Source of the DNA: Thermoleptolyngbya sichuanensis A183 | GTDB taxonomy: Bacteria; Cyanobacteriota; Cyanobacteriia; Elainellales; Elainellaceae | DNA: 64,000 nucleotides | Reading direction: 5' to 3' | Assembly (NCBI RefSeq): GCF_013177315.1 | Contig: NZ_CP053661.1 | Span: 1,674,001 to 1,738,000, forward strand | In this document: positions 56,591 through 64,000 of the stretch, in pieces | Position numbering within the stretch: position 1 is the stretch's first letter | Layout of the letters: each line of letters starts with the position of its first letter | The notes under the pieces: model-generated | What the model was told of the DNA's origin: nothing | Seen by the model: only the letters and a program-made list of their open reading frames with translations | The model's database searches: none | Translations under genes and position numbers: made by a program

Positions 56591-57994
56591 ATGAGCCGAG
56601 GAACGTTATTCGACAAAGTTTGGGACTTGCATACGGTGGGGACGCTGCCCTCAGGACAGACGCAGCTCTTTATCGGGCTGCATCTGATCCACGAAGTGAC
56701 TAGCCCGCAAGCGTTTGCCATGCTGCGAGAGCGGGGGCTAAAGGTGCTGTTTCCTGAGCGCACAGTGGCGACGGTGGATCACATCGTGCCGACAGAAAAC
56801 CAGACGCGTCCTTTTGTCGATCCCCTGGCAGAAGAAATGATGCTGGAGCTAGAGCGCAACGCCAAAGACAACGGCATCCGCTTCTACAACATCGGCTCTG
56901 GCGGCCAGGGCATTGTGCATGTGATTGCGCCGGAGCAGGGCCTGACCCAGCCGGGGATGACGATCGCCTGTGGAGACAGCCACACCTCGACGCATGGCGC
57001 GTTTGGGGCGATCGCCTTTGGCATTGGCACGAGCCAAGTTCGCGACGTGCTGGCCTCGCAAACCCTGGCGCTGGCAAAGCTAAAAGTCCGCAAAGTCGAG
57101 GTGAACGGCACGCTAAAACCAGGGGTCTATGCGAAAGATGTGATTCTGCACATTATTTGCAAGCTGGGTGTGAAGGGTGGCGTGGGCTATGCCTACGAGT
57201 TTGCAGGCACCACCTTCGAGCAGATGAGCATGGAAGAGCGCATGACCGTCTGCAATATGTCCATCGAGGGCGGCGCGCGCTGCGGCTATGTGAACCCCGA
57301 CGCAACGACGTTTGAGTATCTAAAGGGGCGCGACTTTTCGCCCAAAGGCGACGAGTGGGAGAAGGCCGTGGCCTGGTGGACGAGCCTCCGCAGCGATGCC
57401 GATGCAGAATACGACGATGTGGTGGTGTTCGATGCGGCAGAGATTGAGCCGACGATTACCTGGGGCATCACGCCGGGTCAGGGCATTGGCGTGAGTGAGG
57501 TCGTGCCCACGGCTGATTCGCTGCCGGAAGAAGACCGGGCGATCGCCCAGGAAGCCTACACCTACATGGATCTGGCTCCTGGCACACCGATTGCGGGCAC
57601 TAAGGTAGACGTGTGTTTCATCGGCAGTTGCACCAACGGCCGCATCAGCGACCTGCGGGAAGCGGCGAAAGTCGCCAAGGGTCGCCATGTAGCGGAGGGC
57701 ATCAAAGCCTTTGTGGTGCCCGGTTCCGAACGGGTGAAACAAGAAGCTGAAGCCGAAGGGCTGGACAAAATCTTTGAAGCGGCGGGCTTTGAATGGCGCA
57801 ATGCGGGCTGCTCGATGTGCCTGGCCATGAACCCCGACAAGCTAGTAGGCCGGCAAATCAGCGCTTCCTCCTCGAACCGTAACTTCAAGGGTCGGCAGGG
57901 ATCTTCCTCTGGACGGACGCTGCTGATGAGTCCGGCGATGGTGGCGGCGGCGGCGGTGACGGGTCACGTAACAGACGTTCGCACGCTCTTGTAG
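56591..57994 (+). CDS. leuC: 3-Isopropylmalate dehydratase large subunit
   Basis: A 467-residue aconitase-family enzyme of leucine synthesis, isomerising 2- to 3-isopropylmalate with LeuD. The start [46 protein letters not shown] and the iron-sulfur ligands in [13 protein letters not shown] and [10 protein letters not shown] are visible. Only 24 bp separate it from a toxin-antitoxin pair. Its stop codon sits in a duplicated TGTAGGAGTCTGA. Confidence 0.97.
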   Translation: MSRGTLFDKVWDLHTVGTLPSGQTQLFIGLHLIHEVTSPQAFAMLRERGLKVLFPERTVATVDHIVPTENQTRPFVDPLAEEMMLELERNAKDNGIRFYNIGSGGQGIVHVIAPEQGLTQPGMTIACGDSHTSTHGAFGAIAFGIGTSQVRDVLASQTLALAKLKVRKVEVNGTLKPGVYAKDVILHIICKLGVKGGVGYAYEFAGTTFEQMSMEERMTVCNMSIEGGARCGYVNPDATTFEYLKGRDFSPKGDEWEKAVAWWTSLRSDADAEYDDVVVFDAAEIEPTITWGITPGQGIGVSEVVPTADSLPEEDRAIAQEAYTYMDLAPGTPIAGTKVDVCFIGSCTNGRISDLREAAKVAKGRHVAEGIKAFVVPGSERVKQEAEAEGLDKIFEAAGFEWRNAGCSMCLAMNPDKLVGRQISASSSNRNFKGRQGSSSGRTLLMSPAMVAAAAVTGHVTDVRTLL

Positions 57995-58018
57995 GAGTCT
58001 GAACTGTAGGAGTCTGAG

Positions 58019-58210
58019 ATGACCAATCGCGAAAAGCTGGTGCAAGAGGTCGAGACGCTGCCTGACTCAATGGTGGAAACGGTGCTTGAGTTCGTGCGAT
58101 CGCTCAAGCAAAACGAACTACCGGAAGGGGTCAATCCCAAAGTTTGGGAAGCCTATCTCGCGTCCAAGCGAGAGCGGGAGGAGGTTTATCGCCGCCTTGC
58201 AAACTCCTGA
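58019..58210 (+). CDS. Antitoxin-like small protein
   Basis: A 63-residue acidic/basic helical protein, MTNREKLVQEVETLPDSMVE and then VLEFVRSLKQNELPEG. This resembles DUF2281/AbrB-associated antitoxin N-termini that precede Doc or PIN toxins in cyanobacteria. The last 14 bp overlap the toxin gene. It probably neutralises the adjacent Fic/Doc toxin; this is inferred from the gene pair. Confidence 0.65.
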   Translation: MTNREKLVQEVETLPDSMVETVLEFVRSLKQNELPEGVNPKVWEAYLASKREREEVYRRLANS

Positions 58211-58586
58211 ATTTCTCTCAATTGCCGACGTGCTGGTCATTCATGCTGACCAGATCGATAGCTTTGGTGGCAGCCCTGGCGTGCGCGATCAGGGATTGCT
58301 GGAATCGGCTCTGGCACAGCCCCAGGCGACCTTCGGCGGCGAGTTTTTGCACGCCACGATCGCCCAACAAGCCGCTGCCTACCTGTATCATCTGGCAATG
58401 AATCACCCGTTCATCGACGGCAACAAGCGCACTGCCTTCGCGGCGATGGATGCGTTTTTGCGGCTGAATGGAGTTCTGCTTGGCTTCACCGACGATGAGG
58501 CGTACCACCTCGTGATTCGCGTGGCGCAAGGAGCGCTGAATAAAGACGAGTTAGCAGATATGCTGCAAGCAGCCCTACAGGAGTAA
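58197..58586 (+). CDS. doc: Death-on-curing (Doc)-family toxin
   Basis: A 129-residue Fic/Doc-fold protein. The active-site motif HPFIDGNKRTAFAA matches Doc consensus HxFx(D/N)(A/G)NKR, so kinase-type (EF-Tu phosphorylating) chemistry is expected. The start LSIADVLVIHADQI is typical. I place initiation at the TTG at 58197, 12 bases after GGAGGAGG and inside the antitoxin end; no in-frame ATG exists near. The upstream frame from 58086 is antitoxin sequence in another frame. Confidence 0.8.
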   Translation: MQTPEFLSIADVLVIHADQIDSFGGSPGVRDQGLLESALAQPQATFGGEFLHATIAQQAAAYLYHLAMNHPFIDGNKRTAFAAMDAFLRLNGVLLGFTDDEAYHLVIRVAQGALNKDELADMLQAALQE

Positions 58587-58591
58587 CAAAC

Positions 58592-59413
58592 GTGCCAAAG
58601 ACGGTGTTGATCACGGGTGCCTCGACGGGCATCGGCTACGCAACGGCGAAGTTGTTTCAGCGGCAGGGCTGGAATGTGGCGGCTACAATGCGATCGCCCG
58701 CTGGCTCTGACCTGGCGGCGCTGGATCGCGTGATTTGTCCGCCGCTGGATGTGACGAGTCAGGCATCGATTGCGGGGGCGATCGCCACCACGCTGTCCCA
58801 CTTTGGGCAGATCGACGTGCTGGTGAACAACGCAGGCTACGGGCTAATTGGCCCCTTTGAAGCCTGCACCCCAGAGCAAATCCAGCAACAGTTCGCGGTG
58901 AATGTGTTTGGGCTAATGGACATGACTCGCGCCGTGCTGCCACATTTTCGGGAGCGGCGATCCGGTGTAATTGTCAACGTCGCCTCGATTGCAGGGCAAA
59001 TGGCGCTGCCCATCTACAGCCTCTATCACGCCAGCAAGTGGGCGGTGGAAGGGTTTTCGGATTCGCTGCGCTATGAGCTAGAGCCGTTCAATATCCGGGT
59101 CAAAATCATCGAGCCGGGGCCAATCAAGACGGACTTTTTCTCGCGATCGCTCGTTGTGGCAAAGCAGGAAGGGCTAACGGCTTACGATCCCTTCGTCGCC
59201 AGCGTCCTGCCCCAGCTCGAAAACGTGGGCGATACGGCCTCTCCGCCCGAAGTCACCGCCCAGGTGATTTACACCGCCGCCACCGATGGCAGTTCTCGCC
59301 TGCGCTACCCGGCGGGGGGCAATGCGTCCTTCCTGCTAACGCTGCGAAAGCTGCTTCCCGATGGGCTGTTCACTTGGTTTATCAAAGCCGGCATGATCAA
59401 GGAGGTGAAGTAG
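58592..59413 (+). CDS. Short-chain dehydrogenase/reductase
   Basis: A 273-residue classical SDR. TGASTGIGYATAKLF binds the cofactor, VLVNNAGYG is the NNAG motif, the catalytic Ser is in NVASIAGQMA and Tyr/Lys in YSLYHASKWAVEG. The start is GTG at 58592, six bp after the toxin stop. Substrate unknown. It is likely co-transcribed with the module before it. Confidence 0.9.
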   Translation: MPKTVLITGASTGIGYATAKLFQRQGWNVAATMRSPAGSDLAALDRVICPPLDVTSQASIAGAIATTLSHFGQIDVLVNNAGYGLIGPFEACTPEQIQQQFAVNVFGLMDMTRAVLPHFRERRSGVIVNVASIAGQMALPIYSLYHASKWAVEGFSDSLRYELEPFNIRVKIIEPGPIKTDFFSRSLVVAKQEGLTAYDPFVASVLPQLENVGDTASPPEVTAQVIYTAATDGSSRLRYPAGGNASFLLTLRKLLPDGLFTWFIKAGMIKEVK

Positions 59414-59423
59414 GGATTGGGCG

Positions 59424-60215
59424 TTAGGGGTGGGGTGGGTTGAGGCGCGATCGCAGTCTGGCTAGTTCTGCCTCGGCTGCATCGGCCCGCTGTTTTTCTG
59501 CCTCAGCTCGCTGTTTTTCTGCCTCAGCCCGTTGAGCTTCTTGCTCTGCCCGCTGGCGTTCTAGCTCGGCTTTCTCAAAGCTCCACAGCAACAGATTGCC
59601 GTCCGAATCCCACCAGCGCAGCCAGTGGATCGTAGAACCCAGCCGGGGGACATACCAAACGCCCAAAAACAGTGATAGCTCAGGAATCCAGAAGCGCCCC
59701 TCGGCACTTGGCTCCTGAAGTTGGTATGCTCCGTCTCTGAGTTGCCGTACCTCTAGCATTTGGCTATAGGGATCAAACGTAGCGTAGGTGGGAACCTGGA
59801 GGATTTGCTCATAGAAGAACAGTTTGCCGTAGGGAAATGTGGGGCGAATGGAATACTCGCCCAGTTCCTCATCCGACAAAAACTCCATCACGATCGCCAC
59901 CGGATCGCCCTGGAGGATGGGAGTATAGCTGCGGCGCACGCCTTCACCCGTCCAGGGCAACACACGGGGCACGTATAGCCAGTCGGGAGCTTTCACCACG
60001 ACCTTTTGGTTCACAGTCGCCACTAGCCCAAAGTTCGAGGCAATCAGCATTTCCGGCTGAATCAGTCCCGCCTCGCCCAGAGCATCGGTGAGGGCAGCGG
60101 CCAGCAGCGGTTGTTGAATATTTTCCACAGGATCATCGGGCAGGCGATAGTCATCGGGGAGCGCTTCCCAGGTGACCTTGAGCGATTGGGTCGGGCGCGG
60201 CGCATTCAGAACCAT
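59424..60215 (-). CDS. Uma2-family (DUF820) nuclease-fold protein with coiled-coil tail
   Basis: A 263-residue Uma2 protein with a PD-(D/E)XK-like core. The conserved acidic lysine region is VVVKAPDWLYVPRVLP with VAIVMEFLSDEELGEYS. The C-terminal 50 residues are a repeat of AEKQRAE/AEQEAQR heptads forming a coiled coil. Uma2 genes are multicopy in cyanobacteria; their biological role is unknown. It is oriented against its neighbours and lies between leuC and leuD. Confidence 0.85.
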   Translation of the reverse strand: MVLNAPRPTQSLKVTWEALPDDYRLPDDPVENIQQPLLAAALTDALGEAGLIQPEMLIASNFGLVATVNQKVVVKAPDWLYVPRVLPWTGEGVRRSYTPILQGDPVAIVMEFLSDEELGEYSIRPTFPYGKLFFYEQILQVPTYATFDPYSQMLEVRQLRDGAYQLQEPSAEGRFWIPELSLFLGVWYVPRLGSTIHWLRWWDSDGNLLLWSFEKAELERQRAEQEAQRAEAEKQRAEAEKQRADAAEAELARLRSRLNPPHP

Positions 60216-60349
60216 GAGCCTTCGCGGGCTAAACTCGCGGGTGAAAGGGGCAATTTATCGAGACATTCAATTTATCGAGACATTCATTAGACATCCATCA
60301 TAGGCGAGTCGGTTTTTGAGTTTTGTTGTTTTTAGTTGAGGTGAACACC

Positions 60350-60946
60350 ATGAGTCAAGTTCAAGCAGTTTCGGGTCGCGGCATTCCTCTGGTCGGCGAC
60401 GACATCGACACCGATCGCATCATTCCAGCGCGGTTTCTCAAGTGCGTTACGTTCGACGGGCTGGGGGCCCATGCCTTCGAGGATGATCGCGCTCAGTTGC
60501 AGGGACAGCATCCGTTTGACCAGCCACAATATCAGGGCGCAGAGGTGCTGGTGGTGAATCGCAACTTTGGCTGCGGCTCTTCGAGAGAACACGCACCCCA
60601 GGCGATCGCCAAGTGGGGCATCAAGGCGCTGGTGGGCGAGAGCTTTGCGGAAATCTTTTTTGGCAACTGCGTAGCAATGGGGATTCCCTGCGTCACGGCG
60701 ACTGGCGACGACGTGAAGGCGCTGCAAGGGGCGATCGCCGCCCATCCCCAGGCGACCGTGACGGTCAACCTGGACAGCATGACTGCGACCTGCGGCGACG
60801 TATCAATTCCGGTGCAGATGGGTGAGGGGCCGCGTCAGATGTTTCTCTCTGGCAGTTGGGACGCAACGGGACAACTGGTGGCACAGACAGAGCAGATTAA
60901 AGCCACAGCAGCAAAGCTGCCCTACGTCGCTTGGAGCCATGCCTGA
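60350..60946 (+). CDS. leuD: 3-Isopropylmalate dehydratase small subunit
   Basis: A 198-residue swivel-domain subunit partnering Leu[36 protein letters not shown] and [14 protein letters not shown] are hallmarks. The start is the ATG at 60350 (MSQVQAVSG) after GAGGTG; a 9-codon upstream extension is possible. It is separated from leuC by 2.36 kb of accessory genes. Confidence 0.95.
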   Translation: MSQVQAVSGRGIPLVGDDIDTDRIIPARFLKCVTFDGLGAHAFEDDRAQLQGQHPFDQPQYQGAEVLVVNRNFGCGSSREHAPQAIAKWGIKALVGESFAEIFFGNCVAMGIPCVTATGDDVKALQGAIAAHPQATVTVNLDSMTATCGDVSIPVQMGEGPRQMFLSGSWDATGQLVAQTEQIKATAAKLPYVAWSHA

Positions 60947-61079
60947 AGTCCTTGCTAGGTCAGGGGTGCAGAATTCTGAAGCATGATCAGCAAAAAAATT
61001 TCCGAATTTTGCAAAACCCTCCGGATACTCCCCCCCAGCCTAAGAACAATGGAGTGGTAGATGCACCCTGATTCAACAT

Positions 61080-61121
61080 TCCCCCAGGCTCACGCGATTG
61101 AGTTTTGGGGGATTTCTTTTT
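61080..61121 (+). terminator. Possible intrinsic terminator downstream of leuD
   Basis: TCCCCCA and TGGGGGA form a 7-bp stem with a 19-nt loop, followed by TTTCTTTTT. It lies 134 bp after the leuD stop. Confidence 0.4.
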
Positions 61122-61474
61122 GGAGGGGACTGACTGCTGATCGACTGCTGAAGGAACTAGCATCACGTTAGGACTGACGCGCTGGCGAAGAATGCCTGCA
61201 TTCCAGAAACCTTGTTGAGGCGCAACTCGCGAGAACCCACCCATTACGTGAGTCCTGAGAGTCAAAAAACTGGACAACTTTTGCAAAGCAAGCGAGAACT
61301 CTGCTTAAGTTTCGTGCCGTTCAAACGATTTTCAGCCCAAATCATTCCTGACCCAAACGGCGCTCCAACTAGCAGCAGAAGTTGCGTCACCTAGCCTGAA
61401 TACATCGCCTCAATACAACAGACGCACGACAAATCCCAGTCTCTGCCCCCTGTGCCAAAGCTATGGGTCAAGAG
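61122..61474. other. Intergenic region without recognisable gene
   Basis: No frame with convincing protein character. GAGCTATGGGTCA-type sequence is duplicated (61461-61486) just downstream of the small gene that follows on the minus strand. Confidence 0.4.
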
Positions 61475-61654
61475 CTATGGGTCAGATGAAGAATCTGCAA
61501 TGTTGCGAATATCTTGTAGCAACAGGTCGAGGTGAGACTCGGCAGGAAGCTCATCTGTGGGTGGATTCGGCTGCTTTTTCGGTTTTGCAGGCGTTTCTTC
61601 GGGCTGTGCTGCCTGAACAATCTCCTGAACCAGTAAATCCAAGTAGGAGTCCAT
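61475..61654 (-). CDS. 59-residue protein with a repeated LDLL motif
   Basis: A 59-residue frame from ATG at 61654. The start MDSYLDLLVQEIVQAAQPEE and the end SHLDLLLQDIRNIADSSSDP each carry S-Y/H-LDLL-V/L-Q-E/D-I. A Pro/Lys-rich linker (TPAKPKKQPNPPTDELP) joins them. Two short amphipathic helices tied by a flexible linker suggest an adaptor or regulator peptide; function unknown. The ribosome-binding site is weak (GAGAG), so support comes from the internal repeat and composition. Confidence 0.5.
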   Translation of the reverse strand: MDSYLDLLVQEIVQAAQPEETPAKPKKQPNPPTDELPAESHLDLLLQDIRNIADSSSDP

Positions 61655-61835
61655 GAGCGTTCTCTCTTATCTATATGTCAGCGTACCCTTGTCCACAGAA
61701 TCTGACCTCCTTATTTTGACTGAACCTGATCGGGTGAATTTATGCACTGGTTAGCAATCTTGAACCGCATGAATTTGCTCTGGAGACTGATAAACCAGCA
61801 GTGTCGATAGTCAGTATCAAGTCAATCTCAAAAGT

Positions 61836-62681
61836 TTAAGACTGGGAGGGGGCTGATTGATGTCGCCGATAGAGCAAAATGCTGGCGATAATCAAAGCAA
61901 CGGCACTCAGCAAATGTACCGTGTTGAAGGGTGTGCCTGGAAAGAACCATGAGTCGGTTCGCAAGAACTCGATGAAAAAGCGCCCTAATGGATACCAAAT
62001 GAGATAGATCAACAGCAAATCGCCTGGACGAAGCTGGCGTGCAAACCGACGGGAAATCCATAGCAACAGGACAAAGCCGGCCAGGTTCCACAGCGACTCG
62101 TAGAGAAAGAGTGGGTGAAATCGTGTGCTTTCAGGATACAGGATTATATTGTCATACGGGGGGATGCGGCGGTTTTTCGCGGGATCGGTGCTGTAGTCAA
62201 TAGCGAGGCCCCACGGCAGATTGGTGGGCGGCCCGTATAGCTCCTGGTTAATGAAATTGCCCCAGCGACCGATCGCCTGGGCCAGTGGCAACCCCAGCGC
62301 GATCGCATCTAGGAAAACCAGTGTAGGAAGTTTGCGGACGCGGGTATAGAGCCAGAGGGCGATCGCCCCAAAGATAAACCCGCCAAAAATATGGATGCCG
62401 CCTTCCCATACGCGAAAGATGGAAAGCGGGTCTGAAAGGTAGTCTCCTAGTCGATCGCGCGGCGACTGGATAAAGACGTAGTAGAGCCTCGCCCCCAGAA
62501 ACCCTGGCACCAGCACCCAAATCAGCATGTCCCAGAAGTCGTCAGAGGAACGCCCCCGCCGCTCTATTTCGCGACTGGCGACGGTTGCCCCCACAATCAC
62601 AGCGATCGCCATCAGTAGCCCATACCAGCGCAGCGCAAACGGGCCAAATTCAAAAATAACGGGGTCAACAGGGGGATGCAT
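61836..62681 (-). CDS. lgt: Prolipoprotein diacylglyceryl transferase
   Basis: A 281-residue membrane enzyme adding diacylglycerol to lipoprotein cysteines. The signature region AIALGLPLAQAIGRWGNFINQELYG (read in parts: ALGLPLAQAIGRWGNF, INQELYG) is intact, as are FALRWYGLLMA and FLRTDSWFFPGTPFNTVHLL. I start at the ATG at 62681 (MHPPVDPVIFEFG). Tandem repeats lie upstream. Confidence 0.95.
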   Translation of the reverse strand: MHPPVDPVIFEFGPFALRWYGLLMAIAVIVGATVASREIERRGRSSDDFWDMLIWVLVPGFLGARLYYVFIQSPRDRLGDYLSDPLSIFRVWEGGIHIFGGFIFGAIALWLYTRVRKLPTLVFLDAIALGLPLAQAIGRWGNFINQELYGPPTNLPWGLAIDYSTDPAKNRRIPPYDNIILYPESTRFHPLFLYESLWNLAGFVLLLWISRRFARQLRPGDLLLIYLIWYPLGRFFIEFLRTDSWFFPGTPFNTVHLLSAVALIIASILLYRRHQSAPSQS

Positions 62682-62720
62682 AACCAAAACGTCTATTGCG
62701 CTCGCTTTATCAGGTGTTCG

Positions 62721-62894
62721 CTGGATCTGTATTTACTGGATCTGTATTTACTGGATCTGTATTTACTGGATTTACTGGATCTGCGTTCACTGGATCTGTG
62801 TTCACTGGATTTTGATTTCGCTCGGTCAGGGCAGCGCGAAATCAGCCTCAACTTTTAGGTGGCAGGTTTTTAGGTGGCAGGTTTTTAGGTGGCA
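62721..62894. repeat. Two tandem-repeat blocks upstream of lgt
   Basis: Block one (62721-62814): 15-bp units CTGGATCTGTATTTA and variants, six to seven copies. Block two (62852-62894): about three copies of TTTTTAGGTGGCAGG. No protein gene is seen between 62682 and 63140. Confidence 0.85.
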
Positions 62895-63140
62895 CCGGAC
62901 ATTTTGCTTGCCCTGCACTCTGCCCTTTGCAACTTGGCTCACTCGCTCTTCACTATATCAAGCCCCCAGGACGGTTGGGTGTGGGGAATGTGCTGCGATC
63001 GCAGGCGCAAGAGCCCTAGGTTGTCCCCATAGCAAAAGCCGTTTGTACAGAAGCGGACATAAAGCAATGGGCACAGACGGGACAAATAAGCCTTTCCCAA
63101 CTGCACCCTGTTCAGCCTGATCTAGCCCAATTCACCTGGC

Positions 63141-63893
63141 CTATCCGCGCTCCACCGGACGAACCCCCGCCAACTGCTCTGGGATACCTAAAATTGGGCA
63201 GTGTGTGTTGGCTCTGAGCTTGTTGACCAGTGGATGAGCTTTGGTGCTACAGCCCAGCACCATCAGGCCCGCGCCCACTTCTTGGGCAACTTGATGGAGT
63301 TCGGCATCCGTTGCGCCAAACCGGAGGTGTGCTTCCAGAGAGCCGCGCCACTCTTCGGCCAGACAGCGAGCCTGCCAGAGGATACAGTCCGCCTGTTCCA
63401 GCAGATTTTGCGCTGGTGGTTCGGCAGGGTTGATGTAGCAATCGGTCAAGCAAGCTGGGTTGGCGTGGTAGTGGATATGCGTACTGAGCGGGACGAACGA
63501 TTCTGCCGGAGTCAGTCGAGGCAAGGTCAGGGTGTTGCCCACGCGCTCGGTCTGTCGTTCTAGCGTTGCTGTTTGGCGCGATCGCGCTCTTTGCGATTTC
63601 TGAGAAGGTTGGGGCGATTGCCCATTAAGCAGCCGATCGACCACGTACACCACATGCACCATGACCTGCTTCTGCGTTGCCAACCGGGTTTGGTGAGCAA
63701 TCCACAGCGTTAAATCCAGTGCCACCTGGCTATTGGGCGATCCGTTGTAGCCAATGACCAGATTCACCGTCTCATCTGACTGGGTTTCTGCGGTATCCAG
63801 CGTCGTCTTGCCAGATGCCAGCAGCATTTGCTCCACCAACTCAGGCTGCCCCAGGGCATTTTGCAGACGCATCAGCATCGACTTAATCTTCAC
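63141..63893 (-). CDS. Universal stress protein (UspA-like)
   Basis: A 250-residue Usp-fold protein. The N-terminal nucleotide-binding strand is VNLVIGYNGSPNSQVALDLT. A polar insertion (about 95-135, QPSQKSQRARSRQTATLERQ) interrupts the domain; the end has GLMVLGCSTKAHPLVNKL and THCPILGIP. The G-2x-G-9x-G ATP motif is only partly kept. I chose GTG at 63893, preceded by GAGGTG; in-frame ATGs lie further in. Expected role is stress tolerance; no partner is adjacent. Confidence 0.75.
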   Translation of the reverse strand: MKIKSMLMRLQNALGQPELVEQMLLASGKTTLDTAETQSDETVNLVIGYNGSPNSQVALDLTLWIAHQTRLATQKQVMVHVVYVVDRLLNGQSPQPSQKSQRARSRQTATLERQTERVGNTLTLPRLTPAESFVPLSTHIHYHANPACLTDCYINPAEPPAQNLLEQADCILWQARCLAEEWRGSLEAHLRFGATDAELHQVAQEVGAGLMVLGCSTKAHPLVNKLRANTHCPILGIPEQLAGVRPVERG

Positions 63894-64000
63894 AATACTC
63901 ACCTCGTCAGAAAACAATAGACCGACAGAACTTCAAAACAAAGCTAAAAAAGCCAAACCCGCTAAAACTGGGAACGCGGCAGAGATCGAGCAACTCAATT

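Overview
The window looks like the chromosome of a filamentous, Leptolyngbya-like cyanobacterium. The octamer GCGATCGC (HIP1) is scattered throughout. The gene set fits oxygenic phototrophs: ndhA-ndhI-ndhG-ndhE of NDH-1, sqdB/sqdX for sulfolipid, menC/menE for the phylloquinone/menaquinone route, a Get3d-type ATPase, and an NDH-adjacent NAD kinase. The genus is an inference. The base composition is GC-rich and housekeeping genes alternate strands in short groups.

Layout. 1-11.3 kb is a mobile-element zone: an IS630 fragment, an IS5-family element, two copies of a 1,517-bp IS, an IS4-family element, another IS630 remnant, an ISKra4 fragment and three kinds of miniature element. Between them sit a JAMM peptidase, a VTT membrane protein, an EamA permease and csbD. 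11.3-36.2 kb is mostly ordinary chromosome: get3d, hisF, cysS, uvrA, a PHP-domain protein, a response regulator, menC-menE, lexA, a VOC protein, ureD, comEC, tRNA-Ser(CGA), a polyamine-binding protein, a YdcF-like protein and a large TPR-CHAT protein. 36.2-37.9 kb holds a third copy of the 1,517-bp IS nested in older elements. 38-50.4 kb is housekeeping again: nadK, the ndh operon, a sigma-like factor, an RTX protein, era, ruvB, sqdB and sqdX. 50.6-56.5 kb is a second mobile zone. There a mechanosensitive channel gene is split by an ISKra4 element, and an IS4 element is split by an IS110 element. 56.6-64 kb carries leuC and leuD separated by a toxin-antitoxin pair, a dehydrogenase and a Uma2 protein, followed by lgt and a Usp protein.

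Main observations. (1) The target duplications of 1,517-bp IS copies 1 and 3 are swapped (TAAATA and CGCGCT each occur once at each copy). This is the expected footprint of an inversion of the 33-kb segment between them. (2) The noncoding leader of the IS110 element contains two tandem, similarly folded stem-loops, as expected for a bridge RNA. Both carry CTAACATA, complementary to the sequence spanning its insertion site. (3) Many genes end in short tandem duplications that include their stop codon, and short repeats also sit in frame inside MenE and the CHAT protein. (4) Miniature elements with 3-bp target duplications of the form TWA or CTA end three genes by supplying or overlapping the stop codon. 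(5) Two 59-residue genes, below common ORF length cut-offs, deserve annotation.
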